NCBI RefSeq assembly: GCF_032452875.1
Contig: NC_083890.1
Coordinates: 44,886,483 to 44,950,482 of the forward strand
Origin: Bos javanicus
Lineage: Eukaryota; Chordata; Mammalia; Artiodactyla; Bovidae
Length of the DNA stretch: 64,000 nt
Reading direction: 5' to 3'
Shown here: in pieces, positions 11,761 to 23,255 of the stretch
Layout: every line of letters begins with the position of its first letter
Numbering within the stretch: position 1 is the stretch's first letter
Notes under the pieces: model-generated
Database searches by the model: none
Told to the model about the DNA's origin: nothing
The model's input: only the letters and a program-made list of their open reading frames with translations
Program-made: the position numbers and the translations under genes

Positions 11761-12009
11761 TAATGTGTCTTTTATTGCCAAAGTTTATAACATTTCAATT
11801 CAATTAGTGATTAAGCCTTAAGCTTTTAATTAACTCATATGCTTTATTAGATATTCTAAAAGAGCAAATATTATGTTTATATAAATGCTATTCGTGAAGG
11901 GATCAGTAAAAGAGTAATATGATCCTGTGCCACTGATTTTTGCTGCTCCAAAGAGCATGTCCAGTTAACAACTATTTGATTTTTTTCTGAATTTGCTTCC
12001 AGTCTTGTT

Positions 12010-12470
12010 CAACGTCTTCTAGGTCACATTTCATTGTTATTCAGTCTGTGTATCATGTTATTTTCTTTTGAAAATTTCTTAATTTCTGAAGTAATCCCTC
12101 AGCTAATATTTCCATATGGGATGTATGAGTAGTGTATGTTTTGTTTCATTGCATAACAGGAAATGTTTTTATTTTATTCTTGTGCTTTACTGGTTATTTA
12201 GCCGTGTACGGAGCAGTTTCCATCAGACTTTGTTTCTGCCGCCTTGCCTTTTAGAGTCTACTGCTGCTGATGGAAAGTCTGATACTGATTTGATTTTCAT
12301 CCTTGGCCTGTAGTCAGTTTTTCTTCCTCTCTTGGGAAGTTTTTAGACTTTTCTATGAGTTCTCTGGAATTCTGACATTGTACATCAATTTGGATCCAGG
12401 GATGGGTTTTTTCTTTTTTTTTTTTTTCCGTTGTTGCTGTTCATCCACCTGCTTAACTCTCCAAAGATTG
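12010..12470. repeat. Probable ancient LINE-like repeat fragment
   Basis: Phrases such as ttgggaagtttttagac and a T-rich stretch followed by gttgttgctgttcatcc resemble a common, heavily decayed eutherian interspersed repeat. I cannot assign the family or boundaries confidently. A 65-residue frame at 12116-12313 is probably fortuitous. Confidence 0.3.
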
Positions 12471-12494
12471 TTTTAATATGAAGACTTCTAAATT

Positions 12495-12600
12495 TTTTCA
12501 ACTCACAACAATTTTGTAAAGTATGATTATTATTCTCAATTTACAAATAAGATTTAGAAAGATAAACCAATCTGCTCTAGATCACTGCCTGATTTCTCCA
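12495..12600 (-). repeat. Possible MIR remnant
   Basis: The plus strand reads acaattttgtaaagtatgat, then tctcaatttacaaataaga and a decayed ctagatcactgcctgat. This is the antisense pattern of a MIR core, but divergence is high. Confidence 0.4.
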
Positions 12601-12905
12601 CTGTGTCAAACTTATAGTGACTTAAAATATACCTGAAGGCCATACTTGAGATTACTTTTGGTGCAAAGGATAAAACACTTAGGTTTCAGATTTAGAAACT
12701 TGAATAGTTATTACCTTGAAATTTTGGTGTTCATAACAACAAATAATAAATTGATAAGTTTATATTTGCAAGTTCTATTTACTATTTTTAAAAACAAGAA
12801 TTATTTGATTAGTTATATCCCTATGGGGCCCTTCCCTGATTATATATCAAGAAAATCACTTCTTTTGTAGGGACTTAAGGTTAAGAAGTAAGTAGAAATA
12901 GTGGA

Positions 12906-13181
12906 GGAAAAGGCAATGGCAGCCCACTCCAGTACTCTTGCCTGGAAAATCCCATGGACGGAGGAGCCTGGTAGGCTGCAGTCCATGGGGTCACGAAGAG
13001 TCAGACACAATTGAGTGACTTCACTTTCACTTTTCATTTTCATGCATTGGAGAAGGAAATGGCAACCACTCCAGTGTTCTTGCCTGGAGAATCTCAGGGA
13101 TGGGGGAGCCTGGTGGGCTGCCGTCTTGGGGTTGCACGGAGTCGGACACGACTGAAGTGACTTAGTAGCAACAGCAGCAGC
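12906..13181 (+). mobile_element. BOV-A2 dimeric SINE with 12-bp target duplication
   Basis: Two Bov-A units are joined by the cacttttcattttcatgcattgg linker region and end in an interrupted CAG tail. A perfect direct repeat agaaatagtgga occurs at 12894-12905 and 13182-13193, so this insertion is relatively recent. Confidence 0.94.
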
Positions 13182-13242
13182 AGAAATAGTGGAAATAGAT
13201 TTGCTGGGAAAAGCAACAGTAGAATTTGCTTTCTACTATACT

Positions 13243-13290
13243 CATATATATATATATATATATATATATAACATTATATATATATAAATA
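13243..13290. repeat. (TA)n microsatellite
   Basis: A perfect TA run of about 27 bp is followed by acat and a second shorter TA run. It is likely length-polymorphic. Confidence 0.93.
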
Positions 13291-13513
13291 ATTCATAGCA
13301 GATTTTTATAAAATGAGTTAGAAGAATAAAGTGATGGAGGCAGGACCATACGCTCTCAGCATGTGACAGACACCAAGAATTTATGAGTCACAATGGTTTT
13401 CAGCCAGGGAGTTCCCCAAGGTCATGTTGCAAACCAGTGGTAGAATAAATAATAAGTATTTTTTAAAATATCAAATTCCTTTCCCATCATATCAACTGAA
13501 AATATTTCCTTAC
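13291..13513. other. Unique sequence, downstream side of a candidate minus-strand exon
   Basis: No repeat is seen. On the minus strand this would be the beginning of the intron following the donor at 13513. No convincing second exon was found. Confidence 0.35.
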
Positions 13514-13581
13514 CTCATTTCTCCATAGGCAGTCAGGAGAGTTGCCATGACTAACAGGGGAAGCACCAAATTCCCTTTCAT
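13514..13581 (-). CDS. Candidate first coding exon, signal-peptide-like (gene unrecognised)
   Basis: On the minus strand an ATG at 13581-13579 has G at -3 and A at +4. It starts M-K-G-N followed by a hydrophobic run (LVLPLLVMATLLTAYG) and then EM, like a cleavable secretory signal. The reading frame meets TAA at once unless it is spliced, and the sequence there is gaaatgag|gtaagg, a strong donor consensus at 13514|13513. Upstream, 13582 to about 13700 could be 5' UTR. It lies between repeats, not within one. No gene name is assigned. A chance signal-like frame cannot be excluded. Confidence 0.33.
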
Positions 13582-13956
13582 CACACTGAGCTTTTTGAGC
13601 CATTTGTAAAAGAAGCTAGAGTCTCCCGCTCCAACTGGTGGTCAGCTCCCTGACTAGACACATGCAGAAAGGGAGGGTATTGTGTCCTCAGCATGAAAGG
13701 ATCATAAATCCAAAGACCATTGGTAGTTGTGCTGGTTTATCATGGGTGGAATTCTGTACTGGACGGAATAAAACGTGATATCATGACGCACAACCAAGAT
13801 ATTGTCTACCAGGGTTTCGGAGCCTTGGTACCATTGAAATTTGGGACCAAGTGACTCTGTTCTGTGGGAGGCTGTCCTGGCCATTGTAGAATGTTTTGCA
13901 AGACCCGTGGCATCTACTCGCTAGATGCCAGTTGTGAGAATGACAAATGTCTTTTC
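13582..13956. other. Unique sequence upstream of the minus-strand candidate exon
   Basis: No repeat is recognised. A gatttatgat motif (minus strand, near 13705-13713) is a weak TATA-like element about 125 bp upstream of the candidate ATG. A 60-residue frame at 13702-13884 (minus) has no domain. Confidence 0.35.
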
Positions 13957-14598
13957 AGTTCAGTTCAGTTCAGTTCAGTCGCTCAGTCGTGTCCGACTCT
14001 TTGCGACCCCATGAACTGCAGCACGCCAGGCCTCCCTGTCCAACACCATCTCCCGGAGTTCACTCAAACTCATGTCCATCGAGTCAGTGATGCCATCCAG
14101 CCATCTCATCCTCTGTCGTCCCCTTCTCCTCCTACCCCCAATCCCTCCCAGCATCGGGGTCTTTTCCAATGAGTCAACTCTTCACATGAGGTGGCCAAAG
14201 TACTGGAGTTTCAGCTTCAGCATCAGTCCTTCCAATGAATATTCAGGACTGATTTCCTTTAGAATGGACTGGTTGGATCTCCTTGCAGTCCAAGGAACTC
14301 TCAAGAGTCTTCTCCAACACCACAGTTCAAAAGCATCAATTCTTCGGCACTTAGCTTTCTTCACAGCCCAACTCTCACATCCATGCATGACCACAGGAAA
14401 AACCATAGCCTTGACTAGACGGACCTTTGTTGGCAAAGTAATGTCTCTGCTTTTCAATATGCTATCTAGGTTTGTCATAACTTTTCTTCCAAGGAGTAAG
14501 TGTCTTTTAATTTCATGGCTGCAATTACCGTCTGCAGTGATTTCGGAGCCCCCAAAAATAAAGTCTGACACCGTTTCCACTGTTTCCCCATCTATCTT
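13957..14598 (-). mobile_element. BovB LINE, 3' 640 bp
   Basis: The left edge has the (TTCAG)n-type BovB tail, here four to five units. The minus strand then reads the ORF2 C-terminus back to the conserved YGCESW-type region, with frames at 13975-14169 and 14182-14580 separated by a frame change. It is 5'-truncated at about 14598. Confidence 0.94.
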
Positions 14599-15653
14599 TT
14601 AGATGTCGCCAAATATCACCCAGGTGGAGAAAACTGCCTCTGATTTAGGACCACTCATAAACAGAGATTTAAGGCAACATATTTTAGTAAATAACTCTGG
14701 AAAATACATAAAAAGTTTTCCAAAATACATTCTACTTTTCACTTGGAAGTCTTTGAAGAGTATGTGTTACAACCTAAACATTTCAGGCTCTGAAAAGAGG
14801 CAAAGACTCTATATATGAATATAGTGAACCACTGGGACCATCAGATAGCAATACTGAAATACACAAAATAGAATTCTGTGTGTGGCAGGAGAAATAATTT
14901 TCTAAGCAGATTATCAATCTCAGCCAGTGTTATTAATAACACAAACATGGCAGTTAATCTTTCTGTTGAAGCCTTTATGCTACATAATGTCTAAACATGA
15001 TTTGAAAAAAAACATATTCATACTTTGAAAATAGAACAACTATTTTGTAAAGATGATTCAGTCAGCAGGATGCTCTGACTGGCACTCCCTAAATTCTATT
15101 TTTGTTGAGAGAAGTGATTGCCTTAAAAAAGAGACACTGAACTTTAGAAAGTGTTACACCACTTTTGCTGCACATTTTTGCCTGGATAAGTTTGCTAATG
15201 GTCAAAACTTATACCCTGTATGATAATCTTGTGCCAAATGTTTGGAAAGTGAATGAAGGAATTACTCAGTCTAACCAGGAGGCTAAAATAGATAATCTCC
15301 AGAGAAGAATTTGAATTTTTGACTGTTCCCTAATAATATTGATATTTCTTACTTCTGTTTACTGTATTGACAATGGAATGTTGCCTACAATGCCTATAAA
15401 AAGAATTTTCTGTTATTTTAACATTGACCCAATCTATCTTTCTAGAAGGGAGTGTGGGGGTGGTGAGGAAATAATAACACGTTAAAAGTTTCTAGTGAGA
15501 GAAAGGGAATCTTTAAGTGAAAATGGCTATTTGTAAGTTCAAAGTGTTATTCTACATTAAGCTTTCTGAGAGCACGAGGTCCCTACATATAATTAAGTGG
15601 ATGCACATGAAAAGATACACATATTGAACATACATATGCACATGTGTATGTAA
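14599..15653. other. Unique sequence, no gene recognised
   Basis: About 1 kb of A+T-leaning sequence has no identified repeat, no splice-bounded frame and no RNA gene. Confidence 0.45.
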
Positions 15654-15866
15654 GGGCCCAGGTGGTGCTAGTTGTAAAAACCCACCTGCCAGTGCAGAAG
15701 GCATAAGAGACACGGCTTCAGTCCCTGGGTCGGGAAGATCCCCTGGAGGAGGGCTTGGCAACTCACTCCAGTATTCCTGCCTGGAGAATCCCAGGGACAG
15801 AAGAGCCTGGTGGGCTACAGTCCATCGAGTTGTAGAGTTGGAACGACTGAAGTGACTGAGTACATG
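15654..15866 (+). mobile_element. Bov-tA SINE (extended-head subtype)
   Basis: The head gggcccaggtggtgctag and the inserted gcataagagacac block mark the longer-headed Bov-tA subtype. The body has the usual ccctggaggagggcttggc. The tail ends near gagtacatgg. Confidence 0.87.
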
Positions 15867-17415
15867 GAGGGGTACGTATGTATGTGATCACTTTCACAAT
15901 AACTAGCCCTGAGAAACCACCCTTACAGAGCACCATGGACGATGGACACTGTTTAGGTTGTGGGGTGAAGGGATTGTGAGTAAAACTGCTTTATCTGTTA
16001 ATTAATATTTCAGTAACACTTCCACGATGCTATCTGCCAAGTCAGGGAATCAATCAATTCATCCATTTAGCCAGTCACCCTCAAAGGGCCTGTGGGTCTG
16101 CAGAAGGATAAGCCTCCTGAACTTTCTGAAGGAATATGTGTCCAAAGCTTATTTGGAAAAAAACCCCACCAACCCAGGAATCAGGATTCAAAGTCTCTTC
16201 TTTGGTCAGCATTTATGAATATTTAGAGACTCGTATTAGAGGAGGGATAAGCAAAGAATGTGTGTGTTCCCCAAGAGAGTGGAGAAACACCGAAAGCATC
16301 TTTCTAAAGCAGGACAAAGAAGATGAGAAGCAAAGTTAGGAAAAAGCCAGTGCAAAAGGAAAGGGCCAGGGGTGCCTGGCAGAAGAAGCCCATGGCTTTG
16401 ATAAACTCTGAAGAGCTCATTTTCAGGCCTCTGCCTTGCCTAACCTGTTAGAAAGGGAAAGGGCTTCTGGCTCAGAAGATAGAAAATTCAAAAGGAAACA
16501 TGAAACGAAGAAGCAGCAAAAGTCATATTTCTTCTTTCATAGCACAGTAGCTTCAATGAAGCTTTGTGAAGAAAATCTAGAAATGTTCCTAAAAATAAAT
16601 AAATAACATTTCCTGGAGACGTTAGCACACCAAGGAAAGCAGACAAAGGAAAGAGAGTGCTTGATATTGGTCTTTCAAGCCCGAGCTATGTGAGAAGGCT
16701 TCAAGCTGTCTTCTTCAAGCCACAAGGGGAGAGCACCTTACTTCCCACCCAGGGAGGCGGGGGAGCTGGGAGGGGGATTCACCTTCATAGTTTAACCCTG
16801 CTCCCTCTTGTCCTTCACACCCACTCAGCACTGCTGCAGCGAAAGAGCAGGACCTTGACTGTCCCTGGAAACCCCAGCTAAAATGCATCTGTTTTACACA
16901 CCTCTCACATTCTAGGTGTGAAACACTAACTATAAATATATAATGAATGCAAAGTGCTTTTTAAACTAGAATATATTTTGCAAAGTGGAGTTATTAATAT
17001 CAGGAATAACCCACCTAAAAACCTGATAAATGAGAGTTTAAATCTGCCTCTTATTGTTCATGGGCCATGCTTCTGAAAGATACCCAAAGACAAGAACATT
17101 TTCTGTGTGTTTATGTCTTTCGTGATTGTTTTTAGTCATGCAGTCATTAGGATATTCAACCATATAATTGATTATTCATGTCTGTAAATAACTTAAAAAA
17201 GAATTTTTAGGTCAGCAGAATTCTTGCTGGTCTTCCCATATTTCCCACCACTTCTACCCCATCTCAACCCATCCCTTTCTCCATACAACAGGTTATGAGT
17301 AGATTCCATCTTCGACTGAAAAAAGAACAATGTTCAGATTCCCTCTTGAAAAGACTTAGTGAACCAAACAAACATTTCAGGAAGAGTCATGTATAGCCTA
17401 TCATCTCAGTTTCTT
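15867..17415. other. Unique sequence, no gene recognised
   Basis: About 1.5 kb has no recognised repeat apart from a short (AAAT)n at about 16593-16606. The short frames at 16027-16339 and 16657-16881 have no domain, conserved motif or splice support that I can see. Confidence 0.45.
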
Positions 17416-17870
17416 TAATGTGTAATAAATCCTCCCAAAACATAGGGGTTTAAAACAGCAATAATTTATCAGCTGGTGATGTTGGTACAGCAACATGAGC
17501 TGGGCTCAGCAAAGAGCAGTTCCCCTGGTCTTATCTGGGCTCTTTTTCCTTTGGTCAGCAGGCGGGTGGTCAAGGGGAAGCTTGGTCTGGAATGGTCTAC
17601 TCTCATGTTGCTTATTGGTGGGAAGCTCACTGGGTCAAGTGTCTCCAAAAGATAGCCTGGGCTCGTGGCAATTTCAGGATTCCCAGGGCCGCAACAGAGA
17701 AAGTCCTGACAGACAAGTACTGTTCAAGCCTCTACTTTGATCAAAGGAAGTTCTGTAGCCAAGTCCAGATTCAAGAGGTCGGGAAACAAACTCCTCATGG
17801 GAGATGATGCCAAGTCATATTGCAGAAGTATGCACACAAAGGAATGGGAAACGTTTTTGGCCATTTTCTG
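17416..17870. repeat. Ancient eutherian interspersed repeat, family not assigned
   Basis: The order of phrases (ggtttaaaacagcaataattt, tgagctgggctcagc, ctcatgggagatgatgcc, ttttggccattttctgcaat) matches a common old LTR-like or DNA-type repeat of placental genomes. It contains an 81-residue frame (17495-17740, plus) with a signal-like start, MSWAQQRAVPLVLSGLFFLW. Since it lies in repeat sequence I do not call it a gene. Confidence 0.45.
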
Positions 17871-18229
17871 CAATTTATTATATACGGCTGCTGCGTATTT
17901 TTTTAATGGAGGTTAGAAGGCACATTAGAAGTTTTTTCAGGCCAATCTCCCATCAAAAGGTGGAATCAATAGCATATCCTATGTGGGTTTCCAATCATTG
18001 CTGTGATTATTATAAATCCCTTACTTACAATGTGATTGCATCCATGTAAGGTCCATCTATTTGTCTCAGCTCTACTATGAGACCAGACCATAGACCAAGC
18101 AAGGTCCTAGGTTCATATGATATCCCTTCTGATGTATAAGACGGCTGCCTTGGCCAGTGGGCCTTCCCTTTTACAGGCTGCTCATCTCAGATCCTTCCAC
18201 TGTTTTCCTTTGGCTGTGGTTGCTGTTGT

Positions 18230-18434
18230 TGTGTTGTGCGCAGATGCTCAGTCGTGCCCGACTCTATGTGACCCCATGGACTACAGCCCACCAGGCTCTG
18301 TCCATGGGATTTCCCAGGCATGAATACTGGAGTGGGGTGTCATTTCCTACTCCAGGATACCTTCCTGACCCAGAGATTGAAAGCTGGGTCTCTTGCGTCT
18401 CCTGCATTGGCAGGTGGATTCTTTACCACTAACC
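18230..18434 (-). mobile_element. Bov-tA SINE, head slightly truncated
   Basis: The minus-strand element has the variant block tctcttgcgtctcctgcattgg. The extreme head after ctttaccactaa is replaced by cctggg. A run of GTT units precedes the tail. Confidence 0.87.
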
Positions 18435-18733
18435 TGGGTTGCAGCACCTTCTACTTGCTCCAGCTCGATGGCCAACCTAAGCCAGAAGCAAAGGCCAGGT
18501 GTGATGCACCAGCACACAGAAAAGGGGACTATCCTTTTCCTCAACCCACATTCTTTACTTCTAGGAAGCCTTGCATCACTCTGTTAACTCAGACTGTATG
18601 GGCAGCCGCAAGTCCCCCCAGCCTGTGCACAGACACTGCTGTGGAAAAAGATACAGGTCCTTATATTCTTGCCAAATTTCATTTTACGGTATTGGACCCC
18701 CTGCCCTTTTTTTATTGCAGAGTCCTTTTGTTA

Positions 18734-18922
18734 GTTCAGTTCAGTTCAGTCGGTCAGTCGTGTCGGACTCTTTGTGACCCCATGAATCGCAGCACTCCAG
18801 GCCTCCCTGTCCATCACCAACTCCCGGAGTTTACCCAAACTCATGACTATTGAGTCAGTAATACCATCCAGCCATCTCATCCTCTGTTGTCCCCTTCTCC
18901 TCCTGCCCCCAAGTCCTTCTGA
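18734..18922 (-). mobile_element. BovB LINE 3' end, short
   Basis: A (TTCAG)3 tail is followed by about 170 bp of ORF2 C-terminal and 3' sequence. The copy stops abruptly at about 18920, the usual 5' truncation. Confidence 0.9.
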
Positions 18923-19514
18923 GATCTTTGCAAAATATTTGATGACACAGATGGAATCCATGAATTCAGTCCGTGCGATTCCCACATCTTAGTTCAAGCA
19001 TTGGGATAAGCTACTGAACAGAACAGGAAGGAGGACACACTGCCAGGGCAGGCCACTAGGAACTGTCTCCCTTTTATGTGTCTACCTCACTCCAGTGTGG
19101 TATAGTGGGAACTTTGTCAAATTCATCACTAAAATCTAGTTACATGGTATCTATCTCATTCTTCTCATTCACCAGACCAGTCAACTGGCCCCACAAGAGG
19201 TGAGGTTAGCGTGATTCCTGGAGAAAACAACTTTTCTCCAAATCTTCATAAGATATTCCTAATTACAGTTATTTCTGAGAGTGATGTTAATTTCACCAGC
19301 CTATATTAAAAACCATGATACTTATCTGATTTCCTTGTACTTTTTCTGTGCTCCACAGTTTATTTCCCAAATAACACTGACAACAGGTTCAGATGGCTCT
19401 TCAGTAAGCTCTCTCTCCATCCCCTGGGAAATATATTACTTCCCTAGGCTAACACCCATTTTTGCTCATTAGGCAGCAATATGTGCCCTTTGCTTAGCTC
19501 AGATATTAAAATGC
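18923..19514. other. Unique or very old sequence
   Basis: No young repeat is present. The stretch around 19110-19260 has the feel of an old interspersed repeat, but I could not assign it. Confidence 0.35.
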
Positions 19515-19950
19515 ACATACAAATTCATTCCTCCATCCAAGTTGCATTATTAAACACCTACTCTCTCTGAGGCAATGGAGCCTTTATCCAGAGGGCCATT
19601 TGTGAATGATCATGCCTAGAAACATAGCCCCAAATTGCATTTTATGCCATGCGTTGGCATTCAGAATTCTATACACAGTGGAGACCTGATGACTAGCTTC
19701 AAGTAGGAAAGTGATATAATCAAATCTGTAGGTTAAATAGATCTCTCTAGGATAAGTTTAGAGGATACTAAAAGGGTGCAAGCTAGGAGACTCTTGTAGT
19801 AAATTGAGACATACGGTGAAGGCTGGATTAAAACAGTGGCAGTGGAGACAAAAATGAGACATGAATTCATTTAAGAATGGAAAGACTTTGGCAACTGGAT
19901 GAATGAGAGTGCGAAGTGAGGTCCTAGGGTAACTTTCCTCAGTTTCCGAC
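19515..19950 (-). mobile_element. L2 LINE fragment, antisense
   Basis: The plus strand reads an L2 3' terminus in antisense (attcattcctccatccaag, attaaacacctactctct). It then shows the diagnostic order aagtgatataatcaaatctg, gatctctctagg, aggagactcttgtagtaaat. Divergence is high. Confidence 0.6.
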
Positions 19951-20409
19951 TGAATTATTTGGATGGATAGTTGGACATTTACTAAGAAAGGGAAGAGGTT
20001 ATTGATTCTATGTTACTATTCCAGGACTACACATATTTTATTAAATTTAAATTATTTTGAGAACTAAATTTCCTATGTCTCTTTTTTCTCATTGCTTAGC
20101 ATCTCTTATGATTATATAATCAGGTGGAAATATTCTAGACTATCCTAAAACTCCTGAATTCTTTTTCAGTATCTCATTTGGTTGATACAGCTTAACATTT
20201 TTCCTAGAAATTTTCAAGTATTTCTTTCACTTGACCATCTTCACCCTGGTTACTAAGAATTCACTTTCTCTTCAAGTTCCCACCACATTCACTTTACCAG
20301 CAAATTTCTCTGAATCTAAAGAAGATCTAGATTATCTTCCTCCTAACTCCCTAGGACATGAAATGATTAGCAGCCCATCTGGAATTTCTCAGATGCTGTG
20401 CCTTTTGGC

Positions 20410-20686
20410 CAGAGAAGGCAATGACACCCCACTCCAGTACTTTGGCCTAGAAAATCCCATGGACGGAGGAGCCTGGTAGGCTGCAGTCCATGGGGTCGCT
20501 AGAATCGGACACGACTGAGTGACTTCACTTTCACTTTTCACTTTCATGCATTGGAGAAGGAAATGGCAACCCACTCCAGTGTTCTTGCCTAGAGAATCCC
20601 AGGGACGAGGAAGCCTGGTGGGCTGCCGTCTATTGGGTCGTCCAGAGTCGGACACAACTGAAGCGACGCAGCAGCAGCAGCAGCAG
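20410..20686 (+). mobile_element. BOV-A2 dimeric SINE with target duplication
   Basis: Two Bov-A units with the cttcactttcacttttcac linker end in an interrupted CAG tail. A perfect tgccttttggc repeat is found at 20399-20409 and 20687-20697. The second unit has substitutions at CpG sites. Confidence 0.94.
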
Positions 20687-20879
20687 TGCCTTTTGGCTGA
20701 ATGAGATTTAGACCTGCCTTGATGCTTAAAGTCCATCATCGCTCACTTGTGTTTCTTGCTTTTAGGTCAGTTTTATGATTTATTTCAAAAGCACATTATC
20801 CATCCCCTACACCAGGCCCAGAAGCCTATGAGTTACAATGCTATCTCTTTTTACCTGAAGGAGACACGGGATCAGACTT

Positions 20880-21070
20880 GTAGAACTTTAGGCCTAGGAA
20901 GGACTGGAGATCTCACCTACTGCTCCCTTTATAGTTAAGTAAACCAAAGTCCTGGGAGATTATGTGATTTGTGTAAGTCTGCACAACTGGTTAGTTAGGG
21001 GCATAGCCAGGGCTAGAACATATGTCTCCTGACGTTTAGCCAAAATATGTATTATGCTTTTCCCTTGGCA
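20880..21070 (-). repeat. Ancient MIR/L2/L3-type repeat fragment
   Basis: The plus strand carries the antisense-core sequence aagtaaaccaaagtcctggg, agattatgtgatttgtgtaa, gcacaactggttagtt and gctagaacatatgtctcctg. This matches the generic cccaaggtcacacagctag-type core of old mammalian repeats. The exact family is uncertain. Confidence 0.45.
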
Positions 21071-21753
21071 CGAAGTCAGACACTAAGACTTAAGTAAAGA
21101 ATTTAGGGTATTCTACATCCAGCACGGCAGGGGCCCAGTGACACGCTAAGAATATAACATAGGAGTATATGATTGTGCGATGCTGTGAAGATGTCCTTAT
21201 ATAGCAGTATGTAGATTCTTGGGTACTGATGTAGTCAGCTACATTTTCCAGCCGAAGGGGCCCACAGCTCTTTGACCCAACAACTTTCATACTCCTCAGG
21301 GGTTGCACTGACCGCTGGAGAGAACTCTGTGAAATCCCAGGGCAGAATCGAGGGCTGGGTCCACTCACCGCGTCATCGATCATGTATGTTTCCCTTGGCA
21401 CTGCTTTATCTGGCTCAGTAGTAAACCAAAAGAAAGTGACACTTAATGGAGCCCCAGTTTATATTCTTGTTCATATCTAAACCTGAACAAGTGCTTTGTG
21501 GTCAGGTCTGTTTCAAGGGAGTTCCGGAAAGTCCCAATGTTCAAGTGCTCCCTGGAGGCAGGGTACCAACCATATCTAGCAAAAAGGGGAAAAAAAAAAA
21601 AGTAAAATAAATAAAGAAAAATGTCTCCAACAAAGAGAGGGGTCACGCAGAGCCTGTGCCTGGCAAGGCTCAGCATAGAGGCCACTGAGACTACACCGGG
21701 CGGGGGTGACCCAGAAGATGATCACGTGCCATGCTGTAGCCTTCCCTTTGGGG
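21071..21753. other. Unique sequence with an A-rich run
   Basis: No identified transposon is seen. An A-rich tract lies at about 21588-21620. The open frames at 21090-21401 and 21443-21685 (minus) lack domains. Confidence 0.4.
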
Positions 21754-21763
21754 CACTATGGGT

Positions 21764-21891
21764 GTGAATGTGTGCATGCTCGCTCAGTCGTGTCTGACTC
21801 TTTGGGACCCCATGGACTGTAGCCTACCAGGCTCCTCGGTCTGTGGAATTTTCCAGGCAGGAATATTGGAGTGGGTTGCCATTGCCTTCTC
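21764..21891 (-). mobile_element. Bov-A monomer SINE without tRNA head, with target duplication
   Basis: This is the BovB-derived body and tail only. The copy ends at attgccttctc, exactly where the tRNA-like head would begin in Bov-tA. The direct repeats cactatgggt (21754-21763) and cactatgagt (21892-21901) bound it, so it was inserted as a headless unit. Confidence 0.88.
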
Positions 21892-22218
21892 CACTATGAG
21901 TACTCCCAAATGAGTTCTCACACCCAACTAGACTCATGGGTGGCTCCCAACCACTGTTTTGGAGGAGAAAGAGCCCCGTCTAGGAGCTATAAACCCACCT
22001 ATAACTGACTCTGAGGGGAGAGCTATGAGTTGGCCACGCCACTGGAGAGCTTGGTCCCTAGAAGGCCAGGAAGTAAGGTGAGGATCCAGCACCAGAGGGC
22101 AAGGCCAAGGGTCATACAGATCGCCCTCTGTGGGAACTCCTTCCCTTGGGGACATCAGAGTCTTCTTGTTAAACCAGGAAACACTCTGGCATTACCAAAT
22201 GCCCTCTGCGAAGCAGAC

Positions 22219-22411
22219 GGTCACGTTTGATTCTTTGCAACCCCTTGGACTGTAGCCAGCCAGGCTCCTCTGTCCATGGAATTCTCCAGGCAAGAATACC
22301 GGAGTGGGTTGCCACTCCCTTCTCCAGGGGATCTTCCCAACCCAGGGATCGAACCCAGGTCTCTTTCATTGCAGGCAGATTCTTTACCATCTGAGCCACC
22401 AAGGAAGCCCC
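22219..22411 (-). mobile_element. Bov-tA SINE
   Basis: The minus-strand element has an intact head (gagccaccaaggaagcccc in plus-strand reading) and a B-box complement gggatcgaaccc. The tail is shortened at tttgattctttgc. Confidence 0.9.
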
Positions 22412-22477
22412 ATTGATAAAAGGTTGCAATACAATATGGGTCCTTTTTAAGGTGAGCACATCATTTTTTAATGTTGA

Positions 22478-22703
22478 AGAGGAGCCTGATAGGCTGTAGT
22501 CCATGGGGTCGCTAAGAGTCAGACATGACTGAACAACTTCACTTTCACTTTTCACTCTCACACATTGGAGAAGGAAATGGCAACCCACTCCAGTGTTCTT
22601 GCCTGGAAAATCCCAGGGACGGGGGAGTCTGGTGGGCTGCCGTCTATGGGGTCGCACAGAGTCGGACACGACTGAAGTGACTTAGTAGTAGTAGTAGTAG
22701 TAG
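22478..22703 (+). mobile_element. BOV-A2 dimeric SINE, 5'-truncated, with (TAG)7 tail
   Basis: It begins within the first Bov-A unit at gaagaggagcctgatagg and has a complete second unit. The terminal triplet run is seven TAG units (22683-22703) in place of the usual CAG units. Confidence 0.9.
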
Positions 22704-23255
22704 AGGTAAATGTTTATGTTACTCATCCTTCTACCTCACCGTACCATTTCAGTTCCTTTAAAAGACAAGATATGACAATACCATTCACACTGTAAATTTA
22801 TCTCTTCAAGTTTGTTTTCATCTCTAAGGAGCTATTGATCACCTCAGGTTTACCAGTAGGCTGCCCCAGGGTATGTCCATGTTATCGGAAGCTGTGAAAA
22901 TACTGTATTCTTTGATTTTGCTCGATAGAGCTGGTCCTGCTAGTCAAGTTCTTTGAGGCTATAAGGACAATGCACCCTCCTGCAAAGAGTAATTGTAACT
23001 GTAAAGCGAAAATTGGTTTAGCACACCCATGGAAACAAGAAATAGAAGGATAATTTTCCATCCTTTGTCACCTTGGGTTTTCATTCTTCTCATCCTGGGG
23101 TCTGCGGTATATTTTAGATTCTTCCAAGATAATATCTCAGGGTTGCTAGGGAAATAAACTTGAGCTCAAGTAGCTGGACCTTTCTTTGTCCACCTTGCAC
23201 TTGAGCTTTCCCCAGAAGTAATCAGATCAGATGATCTCAGTGTCAAATACTTCCA
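22704..23255. other. Unique sequence
   Basis: No repeat, gene or RNA structure is recognised. Confidence 0.4.

Noticed and set aside
14072..14602. A 176-residue plus-strand frame in BovB
   Set aside because: It is the antisense shadow of BovB ORF2. The same antisense peptide appears at 30982-31470 and 45864-46298.
17495..17740. 81-residue frame with a signal-like start
   Set aside because: It lies in an ancient interspersed repeat and lacks splice or promoter support.
18320..18853. A 177-residue plus-strand frame
   Set aside because: It starts in a Bov-tA and ends in antisense BovB with unique DNA between. This is a chance read-through of repeats.
19100..19260. Sequence reminiscent of a protein-derived ancient repeat
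   Set aside because: Similarity was too weak and from memory only. No family could be named.
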